From the IMG/VR virus record IMGVR_UViG_3300005613_000245, positions 1 to 33,317 of that record: a stretch of 33,317 nt of DNA; one strand, 5' to 3'. A program made the translations under genes and the position numbers. This document shows positions 8,889 to 16,111 of this stretch, piece after piece. Numbering within the stretch: the stretch's first letter is position 1; the number at the start of each line of letters is the position of its first letter. The notes below the pieces were generated by a model. That model saw only the letters and a list, made by a program, of their open reading frames with translations, did no database searches and was not told the origin of the DNA. Source of the DNA: a virus.

Positions 8889-9922
8889 TGGCAGAGAAAG
8901 GCGTTAAACCATTAATTAATATAACGAGTGGCTCTGTAAATATTGGGGCTAAGATTTATGAAGCTGGGATGGCTCCTTTTTTAACCATTAGCGATAATAT
9001 TGGTTTTATTAATGATAGTTTTAATCTAACGGTACATAATCAACTACCAGGTAAGAACTTTGCTTTACCTGGTAAGGGAGCTGAATTTGCTTTTAGCCTT
9101 GGATATGGTGATAAACGTATAGTACCTTTTGGTAAATACAAAGTAACTGATTATCAAGTAAGAATTAATGCCCAGTTGGGACAAGTATTACAAGTTCAGG
9201 GGCTTGGTATTAACTACAGTACTAAAGGTCTAGCTAATTCACGTCAAAGAACTTGGGACGATGGTACAAGTTTGCTACAGGTAGTTTTCAGCTTAGCGAA
9301 TAGTGCTGGGCTTGGTTACTATGTAGACTTTGAATTACAGGGTATTAATATTGGTCACCAAGTACAGAATGAAAGTGATCAAGCATTTCTAAGTAAATTA
9401 GCGAAGCGTTATGACGCAATCTTTAAAGTTAAGAATAATATTGTTTATTTCAAGAAGCGAGAAAGTTTTTTGAATAGTTTAAGTAGTATTGCTGATACTC
9501 AGGTTTTAAAGTTTAATGCAAAAAATGATAGTGACATTATAGATATCACATATAACGTTAGTGAGTTAGTTAATTACAGTGGAGTCAAGGCTAACTATAA
9601 ATCTGGTGATGATGTTGCAGAAGTTGTAGTTGGCAGTGAAGGGGATAATGTACTTGTCTTACCGTTGACATATGATAATAGTTCGATAGCTTCTAGTGAA
9701 GCCAACACTAAGTTTAAGAATCTAGCTAGAAGTAATGAAAAGTTATATGTAACTACTCTTGGTAATCCACGCTTACAGAGTGGGCAGAGAATCAAAGTAG
9801 AAGGCTATAGGCGTGAAATAGTTGATAAGACTTGGTATGTTATCCGTGCTGATCATACGATTGATAATAGTGGTTATTTTACAAGATTAGAATGTGATGC
9901 AACAATAGGGGGGGTAAAATAG
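8888..9922 (+). CDS. D: P2 gpD-like baseplate hub protein
   Basis: The 344-residue protein fits the late-control-D/hub family. It has an N-terminal barrel with a pair of strands around FSLGYGDKRIVPFGKYKVTDYQ, and a middle with TWDDGTSLLQVVFSLANSAGL. The family-typical HQVQNESDQAFLSKLAKRYDAIFKVKNN occurs near residues 158-185; the run N-E-S-D..FL..LA is diagnostic. The C-terminal strands are RLQSGQRIKVEGYRREIVDKTWYV. The hub holds the central spike and connects it to the tube. The gene starts inside the X stop codon and closes the P2-like block; two additional fibre-like genes follow where P2 has the regulator ogr. Confidence 0.85.
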   Translation: MAEKGVKPLINITSGSVNIGAKIYEAGMAPFLTISDNIGFINDSFNLTVHNQLPGKNFALPGKGAEFAFSLGYGDKRIVPFGKYKVTDYQVRINAQLGQVLQVQGLGINYSTKGLANSRQRTWDDGTSLLQVVFSLANSAGLGYYVDFELQGINIGHQVQNESDQAFLSKLAKRYDAIFKVKNNIVYFKKRESFLNSLSSIADTQVLKFNAKNDSDIIDITYNVSELVNYSGVKANYKSGDDVAEVVVGSEGDNVLVLPLTYDNSSIASSEANTKFKNLARSNEKLYVTTLGNPRLQSGQRIKVEGYRREIVDKTWYVIRADHTIDNSGYFTRLECDATIGGVK

Positions 9923-9926
9923 AGTT

Positions 9927-11573
9927 ATGAACACAAGTAATCCAAATATAAGAAGGTATGCAGGTGATGTTCCTCAGCTGTTATCTTTCGATAAATTAAA
10001 TGATGAAATAATGGTGATTGATAAGAGTGCGAAGCAGGTTAAGCGTCAAACGATTCAAAGTTTTATTGAGAATTTTTTAAATGAGTTAAGTAGCACAGCT
10101 ACTATTGCAAGTATTACGAATACCGATTCTCCATACACCATCTTAGCTACAGATCAAGTAATTTTTTGTGATACTAGTTCTGGTGATATAACCGTCAATT
10201 TACCTAGTTCGGCTAGTATTATTGGTAAGAATTATATTATTAAAAAGACTGTTAGTGCGAATAAAGTTATAGTAAATACGAGTGCGGCTGAGACAATTAA
10301 TGGGCGAGAAACACTTGATATTTTAGCTGAGAACTCTACTTTAAATTTATATTCAAGTGGCTCAGGGTGGGAAATTGTTAACACTGAAAAACGAGATAAA
10401 CAAGTTTATGTAGATAATTTAGAAGATTTTCCAACTCCAGTAAGCAATGTGATAACACTTGCTGATGACACGGCTTATCTTATAACTAGTCGAATTGATC
10501 TTTCTAATAACCGTATTGTGTGCGGTGCTAACACTAGCATTATTGGTTATGGGGCGGAAATGTCTGAGTTACATTCAAATATTCCTGGAGCCGCTTTAAT
10601 AACAGCTAATCAAACTATTAAGATACGAGATATTACCTTATACGTTGAAGGCGCTGGGGCTACTATTTTAGATTTAGATGCTTCAACTAGCCCATCTAGT
10701 AATAACGCTTTAGATTGGCGTTTAGTTAATTTTTCAGGTGGTGATATTGGAACTATCCAAGATTATGACAACGTTATTTTAGACACGATAGGGATTATTG
10801 ACAAGTCGGGTGATGGTTACCCTGCTATTGGAAATGGTTTTATATTTGATGGAACTTTAGGTACAGTAGCATTTAGTAATTCTTTTTTCGGTGGCTTATC
10901 AGGTTCTGATACGGCTATTACTGTTCCTGCAACGGCTACTCTCACTAGAAGATTAAGAATAGATCAATCTGCTTTTGTTATAACTGGTTCTGCTAATGGA
11001 ATTGATGTAAACGCTAGTGCTACAGTTCCAGCGGAAGGCTTTATTTTAGAGACCGTGAATTTTGCAGGTGGCGGAACTTATTTAGCTGGTATCGGTGAGA
11101 CTGATGACAAGGCTTTATTTAGGGGTTGTAGAGGCATACCAAATACGGCAGTTAAAGGTTATTACACAATGCAAAATAATGCTACAGCTACAACTATTAA
11201 TACGATTGGAGTAGCCGAAAAAGTCGCTGGAACTACAGTAGTTTCTTCACTAACAAGAAAATTTAGTCATACAAATAACAGGCTTACTTACACTGGTGCA
11301 CTAACTAGAACTTTTAACGTTTCAGTTAGTTTAAGTTTAACTAGTGGAAGTAATAATCAAGTTGCATTATATTTAGCTAAAAATGGTTCTTTGATTACAG
11401 AATCAGAAATCGATTTAACGGCTAATAGTTCAGGGCGCTTTGAGAATGGGACTACTCAAGCTTTAGTTAGTTTAGAGACGGGGGATTACATAGAAGTTTT
11501 TGTTGGGAATGAAACAGCTACAACAGATATTACAGTTGAATTTTTAAATGTAATCGCTGCAGGTGAAGTATAA
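9927..11573 (+). CDS. Tailspike-like protein with beta-helix region and TNF-like C-terminus
   Basis: The 548-residue protein has an N-terminal anchor (1-55), a small beta domain (about 60-150) like the one in the next gene, then a repetitive beta-strand region (about 165-400). That region has repeated hydrophobic strands and turns such as NNRIVCGANTSIIGYGAEMSEL and QTIKIRDITLYVEGAGATILDL, suggesting a right-handed parallel beta-helix. The last 130 residues (FNVSVSLSLTSGSNNQVALY, ETGDYIEVFVGN) look like a TNF/C1q-type jelly roll that trimerises. It probably recognises or degrades a surface polysaccharide; no catalytic residues can be assigned by eye. The leader carries GGGG plus TAAAAT 12 bases before the ATG. 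Confidence 0.65.
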   Translation: MNTSNPNIRRYAGDVPQLLSFDKLNDEIMVIDKSAKQVKRQTIQSFIENFLNELSSTATIASITNTDSPYTILATDQVIFCDTSSGDITVNLPSSASIIGKNYIIKKTVSANKVIVNTSAAETINGRETLDILAENSTLNLYSSGSGWEIVNTEKRDKQVYVDNLEDFPTPVSNVITLADDTAYLITSRIDLSNNRIVCGANTSIIGYGAEMSELHSNIPGAALITANQTIKIRDITLYVEGAGATILDLDASTSPSSNNALDWRLVNFSGGDIGTIQDYDNVILDTIGIIDKSGDGYPAIGNGFIFDGTLGTVAFSNSFFGGLSGSDTAITVPATATLTRRLRIDQSAFVITGSANGIDVNASATVPAEGFILETVNFAGGGTYLAGIGETDDKALFRGCRGIPNTAVKGYYTMQNNATATTINTIGVAEKVAGTTVVSSLTRKFSHTNNRLTYTGALTRTFNVSVSLSLTSGSNNQVALYLAKNGSLITESEIDLTANSSGRFENGTTQALVSLETGDYIEVFVGNETATTDITVEFLNVIAAGEV

Positions 11574-11589
11574 GGGGTAAAATCAGAGT

Positions 11590-12027
11590 ATGGCAAATTT
11601 AGGAACTACTGGGGGATTAAGTGAAGCAACTACTATAGTAGACGCTGACCGTTTTTTAATCAGGAAGGATGGAGAGACCACTGATAAGTTTATACAAGGT
11701 AGTAATGTTAAAAGTCAGATTTTAAGCTCGACACTTGCAGTAAATGCACAAACAGGAACTAGTTATACTTTACAAACGAGTGATAATAATAAGATTTTAA
11801 CTTTTGATAATGCGAATGCAATCACAGTAACTGTTCCAAGTGGTTTTAATGCAGGCTTTCAATGTAAATTAATTCAGTTGGGTGTGGGCACTGTTTCAGT
11901 TGTTGGCGATGGTGGCATAACTGTTAATAACAGACAGGGACATAATAGCTTAGCAGGACAGTATGCTTGCGGTGAATTACTAGGTTATACAGTTAGTGAA
12001 TTTACTTTATGTGGCGACACGGCATAA
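11590..12027 (+). CDS. Small fibre-like / decoration protein
   Basis: This 145-residue protein has an N-terminal adaptor-like region (ATTIVDADRFLIRKDGETTDKF) and then a beta domain (about 50-140) with YTLQTSDNNKILTFDNANAI, TVTVPSGFNAGFQCKLIQLG and LGYTVSEFTLCGD. This resembles the residues 60-150 domain of the preceding gene (YTILATDQVIFCD, ITVNLPSSASIIGKNYIIKK), so the two may share a common fold or an ancient duplication. Such domains are common in phage fibres. The leader again has GGGGTAAAAT, 12 bases between the last G and the ATG. A minor fibre or capping role is inferred from location. Confidence 0.55.
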   Translation: MANLGTTGGLSEATTIVDADRFLIRKDGETTDKFIQGSNVKSQILSSTLAVNAQTGTSYTLQTSDNNKILTFDNANAITVTVPSGFNAGFQCKLIQLGVGTVSVVGDGGITVNNRQGHNSLAGQYACGELLGYTVSEFTLCGDTA

Positions 12028-12042
12028 ACTTTTTTAACAGTT

Positions 12043-12678
12043 ATGAAAAAGAAAGCACTAGTATTAGTACAGGGGATTAGTAATAAGGATAACTATATTA
12101 AGGACGCTCTGCTAACTAGCGACTTTAATCTAGATAGTTATGATGAATGGGTTACTGCCAAGACCGAAAAAGCGTTAGATGGTTTATTTGAAAAGGTTAC
12201 TTTTGGTCTTACTAGTTTTATTGGTATTGTTGATCGTTTTGGTGATCCAATTAGATACCTATTCTCGGAAAAGCATAGAAAAGCGGCTTGCAGAGCAGTT
12301 AATAAAGAAGTTAAAAAGCTTATAGATTCAGGTTATGAAGTTGACATTTTAGCTCACAGTCTAGGTACTATTATTGCTTTAACTAGCGGCACAACTAAAA
12401 ATATGATTCAAATTAATAACTTTTATAGTTTTGGTAGTCCTCTTGGTAGCGCTTTCTTTTCAGGTTTATTTAGGAGACATGTGCAAAAGTATATATACGG
12501 AATTAATATTAAGAATATGTACTACGGCTGGAATCGTAAGGACATCATATCTAAAAAGCCCTTGAAGCAACGTTTTGTAAATTCATTATTTTTGTATGTA
12601 GCGAATTTTAAAAATTATAAGATTGGTGATGGACATAGTTTATCTAATTATCTTAATGCCTTTGCTGCGGTGGTATGA
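12043..12678 (+). CDS. Alpha/beta-hydrolase (lipase/esterase-like)
   Basis: The 211-residue protein begins KKKALVLVQGIS, the first strand plus oxyanion-loop region of an alpha/beta hydrolase. It contains the nucleophile elbow LAHSLGTIIALTSG, a G-x-S-x-G-type motif in which the first glycine is alanine (A-H-S106-L-G). A plausible acid is D167 in NRKDII, and the histidine is H198 in GDGHSLSNY, giving the canonical Ser-Asp-His order. There is no signal peptide. It precedes a holin-like gene with a four-base overlap (ATGA), so a role in lysis or envelope disruption is possible; a tail-associated or metabolic esterase is the alternative. The start has no strong Shine-Dalgarno sequence. Confidence 0.68.
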   Translation: MKKKALVLVQGISNKDNYIKDALLTSDFNLDSYDEWVTAKTEKALDGLFEKVTFGLTSFIGIVDRFGDPIRYLFSEKHRKAACRAVNKEVKKLIDSGYEVDILAHSLGTIIALTSGTTKNMIQINNFYSFGSPLGSAFFSGLFRRHVQKYIYGINIKNMYYGWNRKDIISKKPLKQRFVNSLFLYVANFKNYKIGDGHSLSNYLNAFAAVV

Positions 12679-13031
12679 TATTAGTATGTATGTCAGAGGA
12701 AATCAATTCGGATATGGAAAGCCTCGCAAAAGTGGCACTGCAAACCCAAAAAGTGGTAAGAGGAGAGATAGAACAGGTAAGCCACCGTGGCACTAAACTG
12801 AATCTTTTTGTAATTTTCGTTTTAGTTCTTTGTAGTGGAATTAACTTTTTTGCAAGAGAGCTACCTAGTGAAATGGCTTGGCTTTGTTTTGATGTTTTTT
12901 TATGGTTTAAATATTTATTTTTACTGATTTATTTAATACTTAAGATTAGGAATGCGAACTGGCTCCTGAAGTTACTAGCTAGCTTGTACTTAGTAGTGGA
13001 AGCATTAGCGTGTTATTTATATTTTAATTAG
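12675..13031 (+). CDS. Multi-span membrane protein, holin candidate
   Basis: This protein of 118 residues (or 113 if it begins at ATG 12690, reading MSEEINSDME) has a hydrophilic, charged N-terminal stretch followed by hydrophobic segments LNLFVIFVLVLCSGINFF, WLCFDVFLWFKYLFLLIYLIL and LLKLLASLYLVVEALACYLYF. Three spans in a protein of this size, just after a hydrolase and in the same region as an endolysin gene, fit a class I holin-like protein that would permeabilise the inner membrane. No holin family can be named from sequence alone. The first ATG overlaps the upstream TGA. Confidence 0.5.
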   Translation: MILVCMSEEINSDMESLAKVALQTQKVVRGEIEQVSHRGTKLNLFVIFVLVLCSGINFFARELPSEMAWLCFDVFLWFKYLFLLIYLILKIRNANWLLKLLASLYLVVEALACYLYFN

Positions 13032-13041
13032 AGGGGGACTT

Positions 13042-13530
13042 ATGGATATAACAGACATTGAAGCTTATTTACTCATAACTATTTTTAGTTTATTTTTCAT
13101 ATTTTTATTTACAAGAAAATATAATTTTTTACTGGCGCACAGGGAAAGGTATGACCCAAATGTGGTTACTTTAGGTTTTACTAGTAAGCCGCAAAGTTTG
13201 TTTGATGCTGTAAAAATGTTGGCTCATAAAGTACCCGTAGCTGATGTTTCTATTTTTTATAAAGATTATGTTTACTACTTTGATAAGAATGGTTTATTTA
13301 CAACTAGACGCGTTTTACCAATAGATATCACTGGAAATGTCATCTTAAAGAAGATCCAATTTAATGAAAAGAAAAAAGACTTTTCAAAGATTTTGGAAAG
13401 GAGTTTTAAGGTTGATCATAGTAAAGTTAGTCTCAACTTAAATGAACAATTTGCTAGTAATTTGTTAATAGGTTTAGGGTTGATAGAAAATTCTCACTCG
13501 GCTGCTAAATTGTTAGACATTTTAGGGTAG
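13042..13530 (+). CDS. Membrane-anchored unknown protein of the lysis cassette
   Basis: The 162-residue protein has one N-terminal transmembrane segment (about 9-25, YLLITIFSLFFIFLFTRKY), with basic residues after it that suggest the rest stays cytoplasmic. The soluble part (about 30-162) contains FDAVKMLAHKVPVADVSIFYKDYVYYFDKNGLF and a charged, helical C-terminus. GAGGGGG, eight bases before the ATG, is a strong ribosome site. No family recognised. It lies after the holin candidate and is the last gene before a terminator, so it may be an accessory lysis or superinfection protein; that is contextual guesswork. Confidence 0.5.
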   Translation: MDITDIEAYLLITIFSLFFIFLFTRKYNFLLAHRERYDPNVVTLGFTSKPQSLFDAVKMLAHKVPVADVSIFYKDYVYYFDKNGLFTTRRVLPIDITGNVILKKIQFNEKKKDFSKILERSFKVDHSKVSLNLNEQFASNLLIGLGLIENSHSAAKLLDILG

Positions 13531-13534
13531 GTTG

Positions 13535-13543
13535 TGTTATATT
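13535..13543 (+). promoter_or_regulatory. Extended -10 promoter for small RNA F
   Basis: TGTTATATT (TG-n-TATATT) lies just after the stop of the lysis-cassette gene; there is no good -35. The stretch TATATTGATATTAG nearly repeats the promoter of the metalloprotease gene (TATATTGATATCAG at 17385), suggesting the two are recognised in the same way. Confidence 0.5.
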
Positions 13544-13549
13544 GATATT

Positions 13550-13646
13550 AGTGATTAAGTCGCATAAGACTTCTTCTGAATAGAAGTAAATCTAACGATT
13601 TAATTGCCTCCAAGTATTGAAGCCTCCTCGGGGGCTTCTTTTTTTT
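13550..13646 (+). ncRNA. Candidate small RNA F with intrinsic terminator
   Basis: A predicted transcript of about 97 nt starts after the TATATT box at 13538 and ends at a hairpin/T-tract. It contains AAGTC-loop-GACTT (13557-13572), which competes with ACTTCT-loop-AGAAGT (13569-13587), then AAATC-TAAC-GATTT (13588-13601) and the terminator stem. No credible reading frame with a ribosome site is present. It also forms the 3' end of the upstream late mRNA, so it could be a 3'-UTR-derived RNA rather than an independent gene. Confidence 0.5.
13619..13646 (+). terminator. Rho-independent terminator of the late/lysis transcript
   Basis: GAAGCC at 13619-13624 pairs with GGCTTC at 13633-13638, followed by eight T residues. 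It ends both the late operon and small RNA F, and faces a minus-strand terminator immediately to its right. Confidence 0.8.
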
Positions 13647-13648
13647 GC

Positions 13649-13684
13649 AAAAAAAATAGGCACGGACTGTACTCCAATGCCTAT
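13649..13684 (-). terminator. Minus-strand intrinsic terminator
   Basis: Read on the minus strand, ATAGGC (plus 13679-13684) pairs with GCCTAT (plus 13656-13661) and is followed by a run of T (plus-strand A at 13649-13656). The long 17-base loop is atypical but the U-tract is convincing. Confidence 0.55.
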
Positions 13685-13722
13685 CATGCGTGTGTGGCAG
13701 GGGAAAAGGTCAAAAGTCCCCT
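13649..13722 (-). ncRNA. Candidate minus-strand small RNA
   Basis: On the minus strand a promoter (TTTACA, 16-base spacer, TGG-TATAGT) is followed by about 74 nt with no reading frame. The RNA carries a strong hairpin around 13692-13728 (AGGGGA pairing with TCCCCT, plus flanking GTGTG/CACAC) and ends in an ATAGGC...GCCTAT stem and eight U residues. It is the only minus-strand unit I can support in the window and converges on small RNA F. It could be an antisense regulator or an independent sRNA. Confidence 0.5.
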
Positions 13723-13728
13723 ACTCAC

Positions 13729-13756
13729 ACTATACCAAAACTACAGTTTTTGTAAA
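13729..13756 (-). promoter_or_regulatory. Minus-strand sigma70-like promoter
   Basis: The minus strand reads TTTACA (plus 13751-13756), a 16-base spacer, and TATAGT (plus 13729-13734) preceded by TGG, the same extended -10 style as the plus-strand phage promoters. Confidence 0.5.
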
Positions 13757-13762
13757 CAAAAG

Positions 13763-13792
13763 TTGTTAATTTATTTTTGTTGGTGGTATAAT
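13763..13792 (+). promoter_or_regulatory. Promoter for the 13814 small-gene operon
   Basis: TTGTTA (13763-13768), an 18-base spacer and GTGGTATAAT, with -10 TATAAT at 13787-13792 (TG-G-TATAAT, a perfect extended -10). The predicted start is near 13799, just at the ribosome site GGAGGTAATTAAATAATG, giving a very short leader. Confidence 0.7.
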
Positions 13793-13813
13793 TTTATTGG
13801 AGGTAATTAAATA

Positions 13814-13993
13814 ATGGTTCAGTTATTAAATAAAAGTTTCAAGATTGGTCAACACTGTTTTAGGATTGAATATGGTCAAATTATTTTAGATAACCCTGTA
13901 GGATATTTTAAGAACCGTCATGCGTTGAGCGTGATGTGCATAAAGTATGATTTAGGCTTAGAATTTAGGTTTAATCCTGGGGAGTGCTTTTAG
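13814..13993 (+). CDS. Small unknown protein (59 residues)
   Basis: A 59-codon gene begins at ATG 13814, nine bases after GGAGGT, and ends at TAG 13991-13993. The translation opens with VQLLNKSFKIGQHCFRIEYG and ends EFRFNPGECF. It looks beta-rich and globular. It sits directly behind a strong promoter with the leader GGAGGTAATTAA seen before several early genes, so it is very probably translated despite its length. No family recognised. The next gene's GTG overlaps its stop codon by one base. Confidence 0.65.
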   Translation: MVQLLNKSFKIGQHCFRIEYGQIILDNPVGYFKNRHALSVMCIKYDLGLEFRFNPGECF

Positions 13994-14256
13994 TGAACAA
14001 GGTTGTATTTATAGGTAAAGAAGAGGGTATGTCAATAAATTTCAAGTTAGATAATACTGATGTAACTTTTGATTTCAGTAATGATAACCGCTGGGTAAGC
14101 GATTACTTGAATAGTCAATTATTGAATGATGATTTTGAAGTCGAAACACAAGACTTTGATTTGTGGGAGTTTTATATTATGAATGCAGATAACTTAATTG
14201 AGCATATACGTAAAACTATATTTTTAAGCTTAATTGAGTTGGAGGGAATTAAATGA
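13993..14256 (+). CDS. Small unknown acidic protein
   Basis: I place the start at GTG 13993, which overlaps the previous stop and has GGGGAG nine bases upstream; this gives 87 residues (NKVVFIGKEEG...). An ATG at 14029 preceded by AAGAGGG is an alternative and would give 75 residues beginning SINFKLDNTDVTFDF. The protein is strongly acidic with aromatics (DLWEFYIMNADNLIEHI). No family recognised. Its TGA overlaps the next ATG (ATGA), so this is a tightly coupled mini-operon. Confidence 0.55.
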   Translation: MNKVVFIGKEEGMSINFKLDNTDVTFDFSNDNRWVSDYLNSQLLNDDFEVETQDFDLWEFYIMNADNLIEHIRKTIFLSLIELEGIK

Positions 14257-14489
14257 AACAAGAAGTACCACCAAGTGGGCTAGCGTATGTTCGAGAAAAA
14301 CAGTTTGAAGCTTTAGTTGAAAAAGTAGAAGCTTTAGAGAAACTAACAGAGGAACAAACGAAAACGATTATTAGCTTTACAGAGCATACTAACGCTTTAA
14401 TGAGTAGGATTGAAACTATAGAAAAAGAAATGAAACTCTACAAATACAAGTCCTTGATAGATCAGATGAGAGAGGATGGCGAGATTTAA
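14253..14489 (+). CDS. Small coiled-coil protein
   Basis: The 78-residue protein is almost wholly helical: residues about 14-70 show heptad-like spacing of Leu/Val/Ile/Met in FEALVEKVEALEKLTEEQTK and ALMSRIETIEKEMKLYK. No signal or membrane segment. It probably oligomerises. ATGA overlap with the preceding gene; the next gene follows after AGGAGG. Function unknown. Confidence 0.55.
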   Translation: MKQEVPPSGLAYVREKQFEALVEKVEALEKLTEEQTKTIISFTEHTNALMSRIETIEKEMKLYKYKSLIDQMREDGEI

Positions 14490-14504
14490 GGAGGTAAAAA
14501 GATA

Positions 14505-14876
14505 ATGTCTAATAAATATGAAAGAGGTAAAACCCTTATAGAAAAATTAGGATATAAAAAAGTAGAAAACTCTGCTATCGCACATTGGAGAAAAGAAGGT
14601 TCGGACAGTATTATCTTTTGGAATGAAACCAAACCAGACTTCTATAAAATAGATATCGGGGTTGCACCCATACACCCAAGTATAAATATAGATATTCACA
14701 GTCCTCGTTTGACAGAAAAAGAATACAAAAGCGGTAAAGAAGAGGTGAAAGAAATGCTTGAAGCCAAACTTCAAGAGCTTCTAAGAGCAGAAAACTCACG
14801 CTTTAGAATGGAAGATGTAAGGTGTATAGGGTTAACGCCTACAGTGACAATAGATATTACCCCAGAAAAGGAATAA
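14505..14876 (+). CDS. Unknown phage protein
   Basis: The 123-residue protein has a good ribosome site (AAGGAGG, 14489-14495). It contains an alternating beta pattern (KVENSAIAHWRKEGSDSIIF, DFYKIDIGVAPI, SINIDIHSP) followed by a charged helix (KEEVKEMLEAKLQELLRAE). I recognise no family. Its codon use is slightly different from the late genes (more AAA/GAA), as in the next gene, which may mark an accessory segment. The minus-strand frames over this gene are shadows. Confidence 0.55.
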   Translation: MSNKYERGKTLIEKLGYKKVENSAIAHWRKEGSDSIIFWNETKPDFYKIDIGVAPIHPSINIDIHSPRLTEKEYKSGKEEVKEMLEAKLQELLRAENSRFRMEDVRCIGLTPTVTIDITPEKE

Positions 14877-14889
14877 GGATATTATTATT

Positions 14890-15303
14890 ATGAAATACAC
14901 GAAAGAAAATTTAATTGAAGATTTTAAGAACGCAAAAATAACTATGGACTTTTTTAATTCGTTTAAGTACGATGAAGAAGGGGATTGGGTTTCTGTCAAA
15001 TTCGAAAAGTTAACCCCTAAATGTTTTTCCACTTATTTGTACATTAAATCAATAGATTTAGAGGTTCATTATTCTTCTAGAACTCAACATATAGACATGT
15101 TTTATGTTGACTATGAAGATGAATCTCACGAATTGCAATATATGGATAAAGAAGAGGCTGAAGATATTTTATCCGTTCTATGGTCTCTTGATGAGTTTCT
15201 GGAAACTTTTAAAGACCTTTCTGAATCCTTAATCCTAAAGGAAGTGAAAGGCTTAACTGAAAAGCTTATCGGGGGAATAGATGAACAACAGACAAAGAAA
15301 TAA
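14890..15303 (+). CDS. Unknown protein with replaced C-terminus
   Basis: The 137-residue acidic protein (TKENLIEDFKNAKITMDFFN...; YVDYEDESHELQYMDKEEAEDIL) is of unknown function. Its last 21 codons from 15241 (EVKGLTEKLIGGIDEQQTKK) are repeated almost perfectly at 16139, where the frame continues EVKGLTEKLIGRIEEQRIDDY and on to PVEFNRVF...TVDF. The simplest reading is that the ancestral gene ended with that longer tail and was interrupted by insertion of the PP-loop gene, which brought a substitute 3' end. The present protein is thus probably shortened by about 22 residues. Confidence 0.55.
   Translation: MKYTKENLIEDFKNAKITMDFFNSFKYDEEGDWVSVKFEKLTPKCFSTYLYIKSIDLEVHYSSRTQHIDMFYVDYEDESHELQYMDKEEAEDILSVLWSLDEFLETFKDLSESLILKEVKGLTEKLIGGIDEQQTKK
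15241..15289 (+). repeat. Direct repeat, left copy, flanking the PP-loop gene
   Basis: These 49 bases match 16139-16187 at 47 positions; the first 33 bases are identical. The left copy forms the 3' end of the 14890 gene and includes the first start codon of the PP-loop gene. Confidence 0.9.
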
Positions 15304-16111
15304 AACAAGAGCAAGGGATAGAATGGGAAAAATGGTAGATTACATAGTTAGTTATTCAGGGGGGTTAGGGTCTTTCTTTGCAGCTTATAAATTAAAAAAA
15401 GAAAAACCAAATGCCGTAATCAAATTAGTTTTTTGTGATACAAAAATTGAAGACAAAGATTTGCATAGGTTTTTAGAAGAATCAGCTACAGTTTTAGGGT
15501 TACCTTTAATTAAAATTGAAGATGGCAGAACTCCATGGGAACTTTTTAGCGATATGGGGTTTCAAGGCAACTCAAGAATTGCACCTTGCTCAAGTCAATT
15601 AAAAAGAAAAGTTTTTAACCGTTGGTTAGCTGATAATTATCCAGATCAAGATTTTGTTGTAGTTATGGGTATATCTCACGAAGAATCAGAAAGGCTTGAT
15701 AGGGCTAGAAAAAACAACAAGTATGAAATTATTGCACCATTATGCGAAAAGCCTTATTACTTTAAAGAAGATCAAGAAAGAATTTTAATGTTTTGCAATT
15801 TAAAAAAACCACGGCTTTATGATCTAGGTTTTCCACATAATAATTGTGGGGGTTTTTGTGTTCGCACGGGGTTAGCTCAATTCGAACTACTACACAGAAC
15901 TTTCCCTGAAAGGTTTAAATACCACGAAGAACAGCAACAAAAGTTAATGTCGGATGTCCCAAAAGCGAATAAACCATTTTTAAGGAAAACAATAGGTGGA
16001 AAACTAAACTACATTACTTTAAAACAATTTAGGGAAAACTATTTAGAATTAAACTTGCAAGAAAAATTTGATTTTGGCGGGTGTGGTTGCTTTGTTGATG
16101 ATGAAATTTAA
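15281..16111 (+). CDS. PP-loop ATPase (PAPS-reductase / N-type ATP pyrophosphatase family)
   Basis: The 276-residue protein has the PP-loop signature SYSGGLGSFFAA (S26-GGLG-S31), which binds the ATP pyrophosphate in the adenine-nucleotide alpha-hydrolase superfamily (PAPS reductase, DndC, tRNA thiolases). Later cysteines cluster in APCSSQLKRK, NNCGGFCVRTG and GGCGCF, suggesting a metal or Fe-S site, as in several sulfur-transfer members. The substrate cannot be told. ATG 15281 follows GGGGGA but lies in the duplicated sequence; ATG 15323, preceded by AAGGGA, would give a 262-residue protein beginning GKMVDYIVSYSGG and may be the real start. The surrounding 49-base repeat marks it as an inserted cargo gene. 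Confidence 0.78.
   Translation: MNNRQRNKTRARDRMGKMVDYIVSYSGGLGSFFAAYKLKKEKPNAVIKLVFCDTKIEDKDLHRFLEESATVLGLPLIKIEDGRTPWELFSDMGFQGNSRIAPCSSQLKRKVFNRWLADNYPDQDFVVVMGISHEESERLDRARKNNKYEIIAPLCEKPYYFKEDQERILMFCNLKKPRLYDLGFPHNNCGGFCVRTGLAQFELLHRTFPERFKYHEEQQQKLMSDVPKANKPFLRKTIGGKLNYITLKQFRENYLELNLQEKFDFGGCGCFVDDEI

Noticed and set aside
13604-13810. A 68-residue plus-strand frame
   Set aside because: It runs through two terminators and a promoter, starts at a poor codon context, and has no ribosome site or protein-like composition.
14547-15032. Several minus-strand frames over the small accessory genes
   Set aside because: All lie opposite well-supported plus-strand genes with ribosome sites, and are rich in Phe/Leu from complementing Lys/Glu codons.
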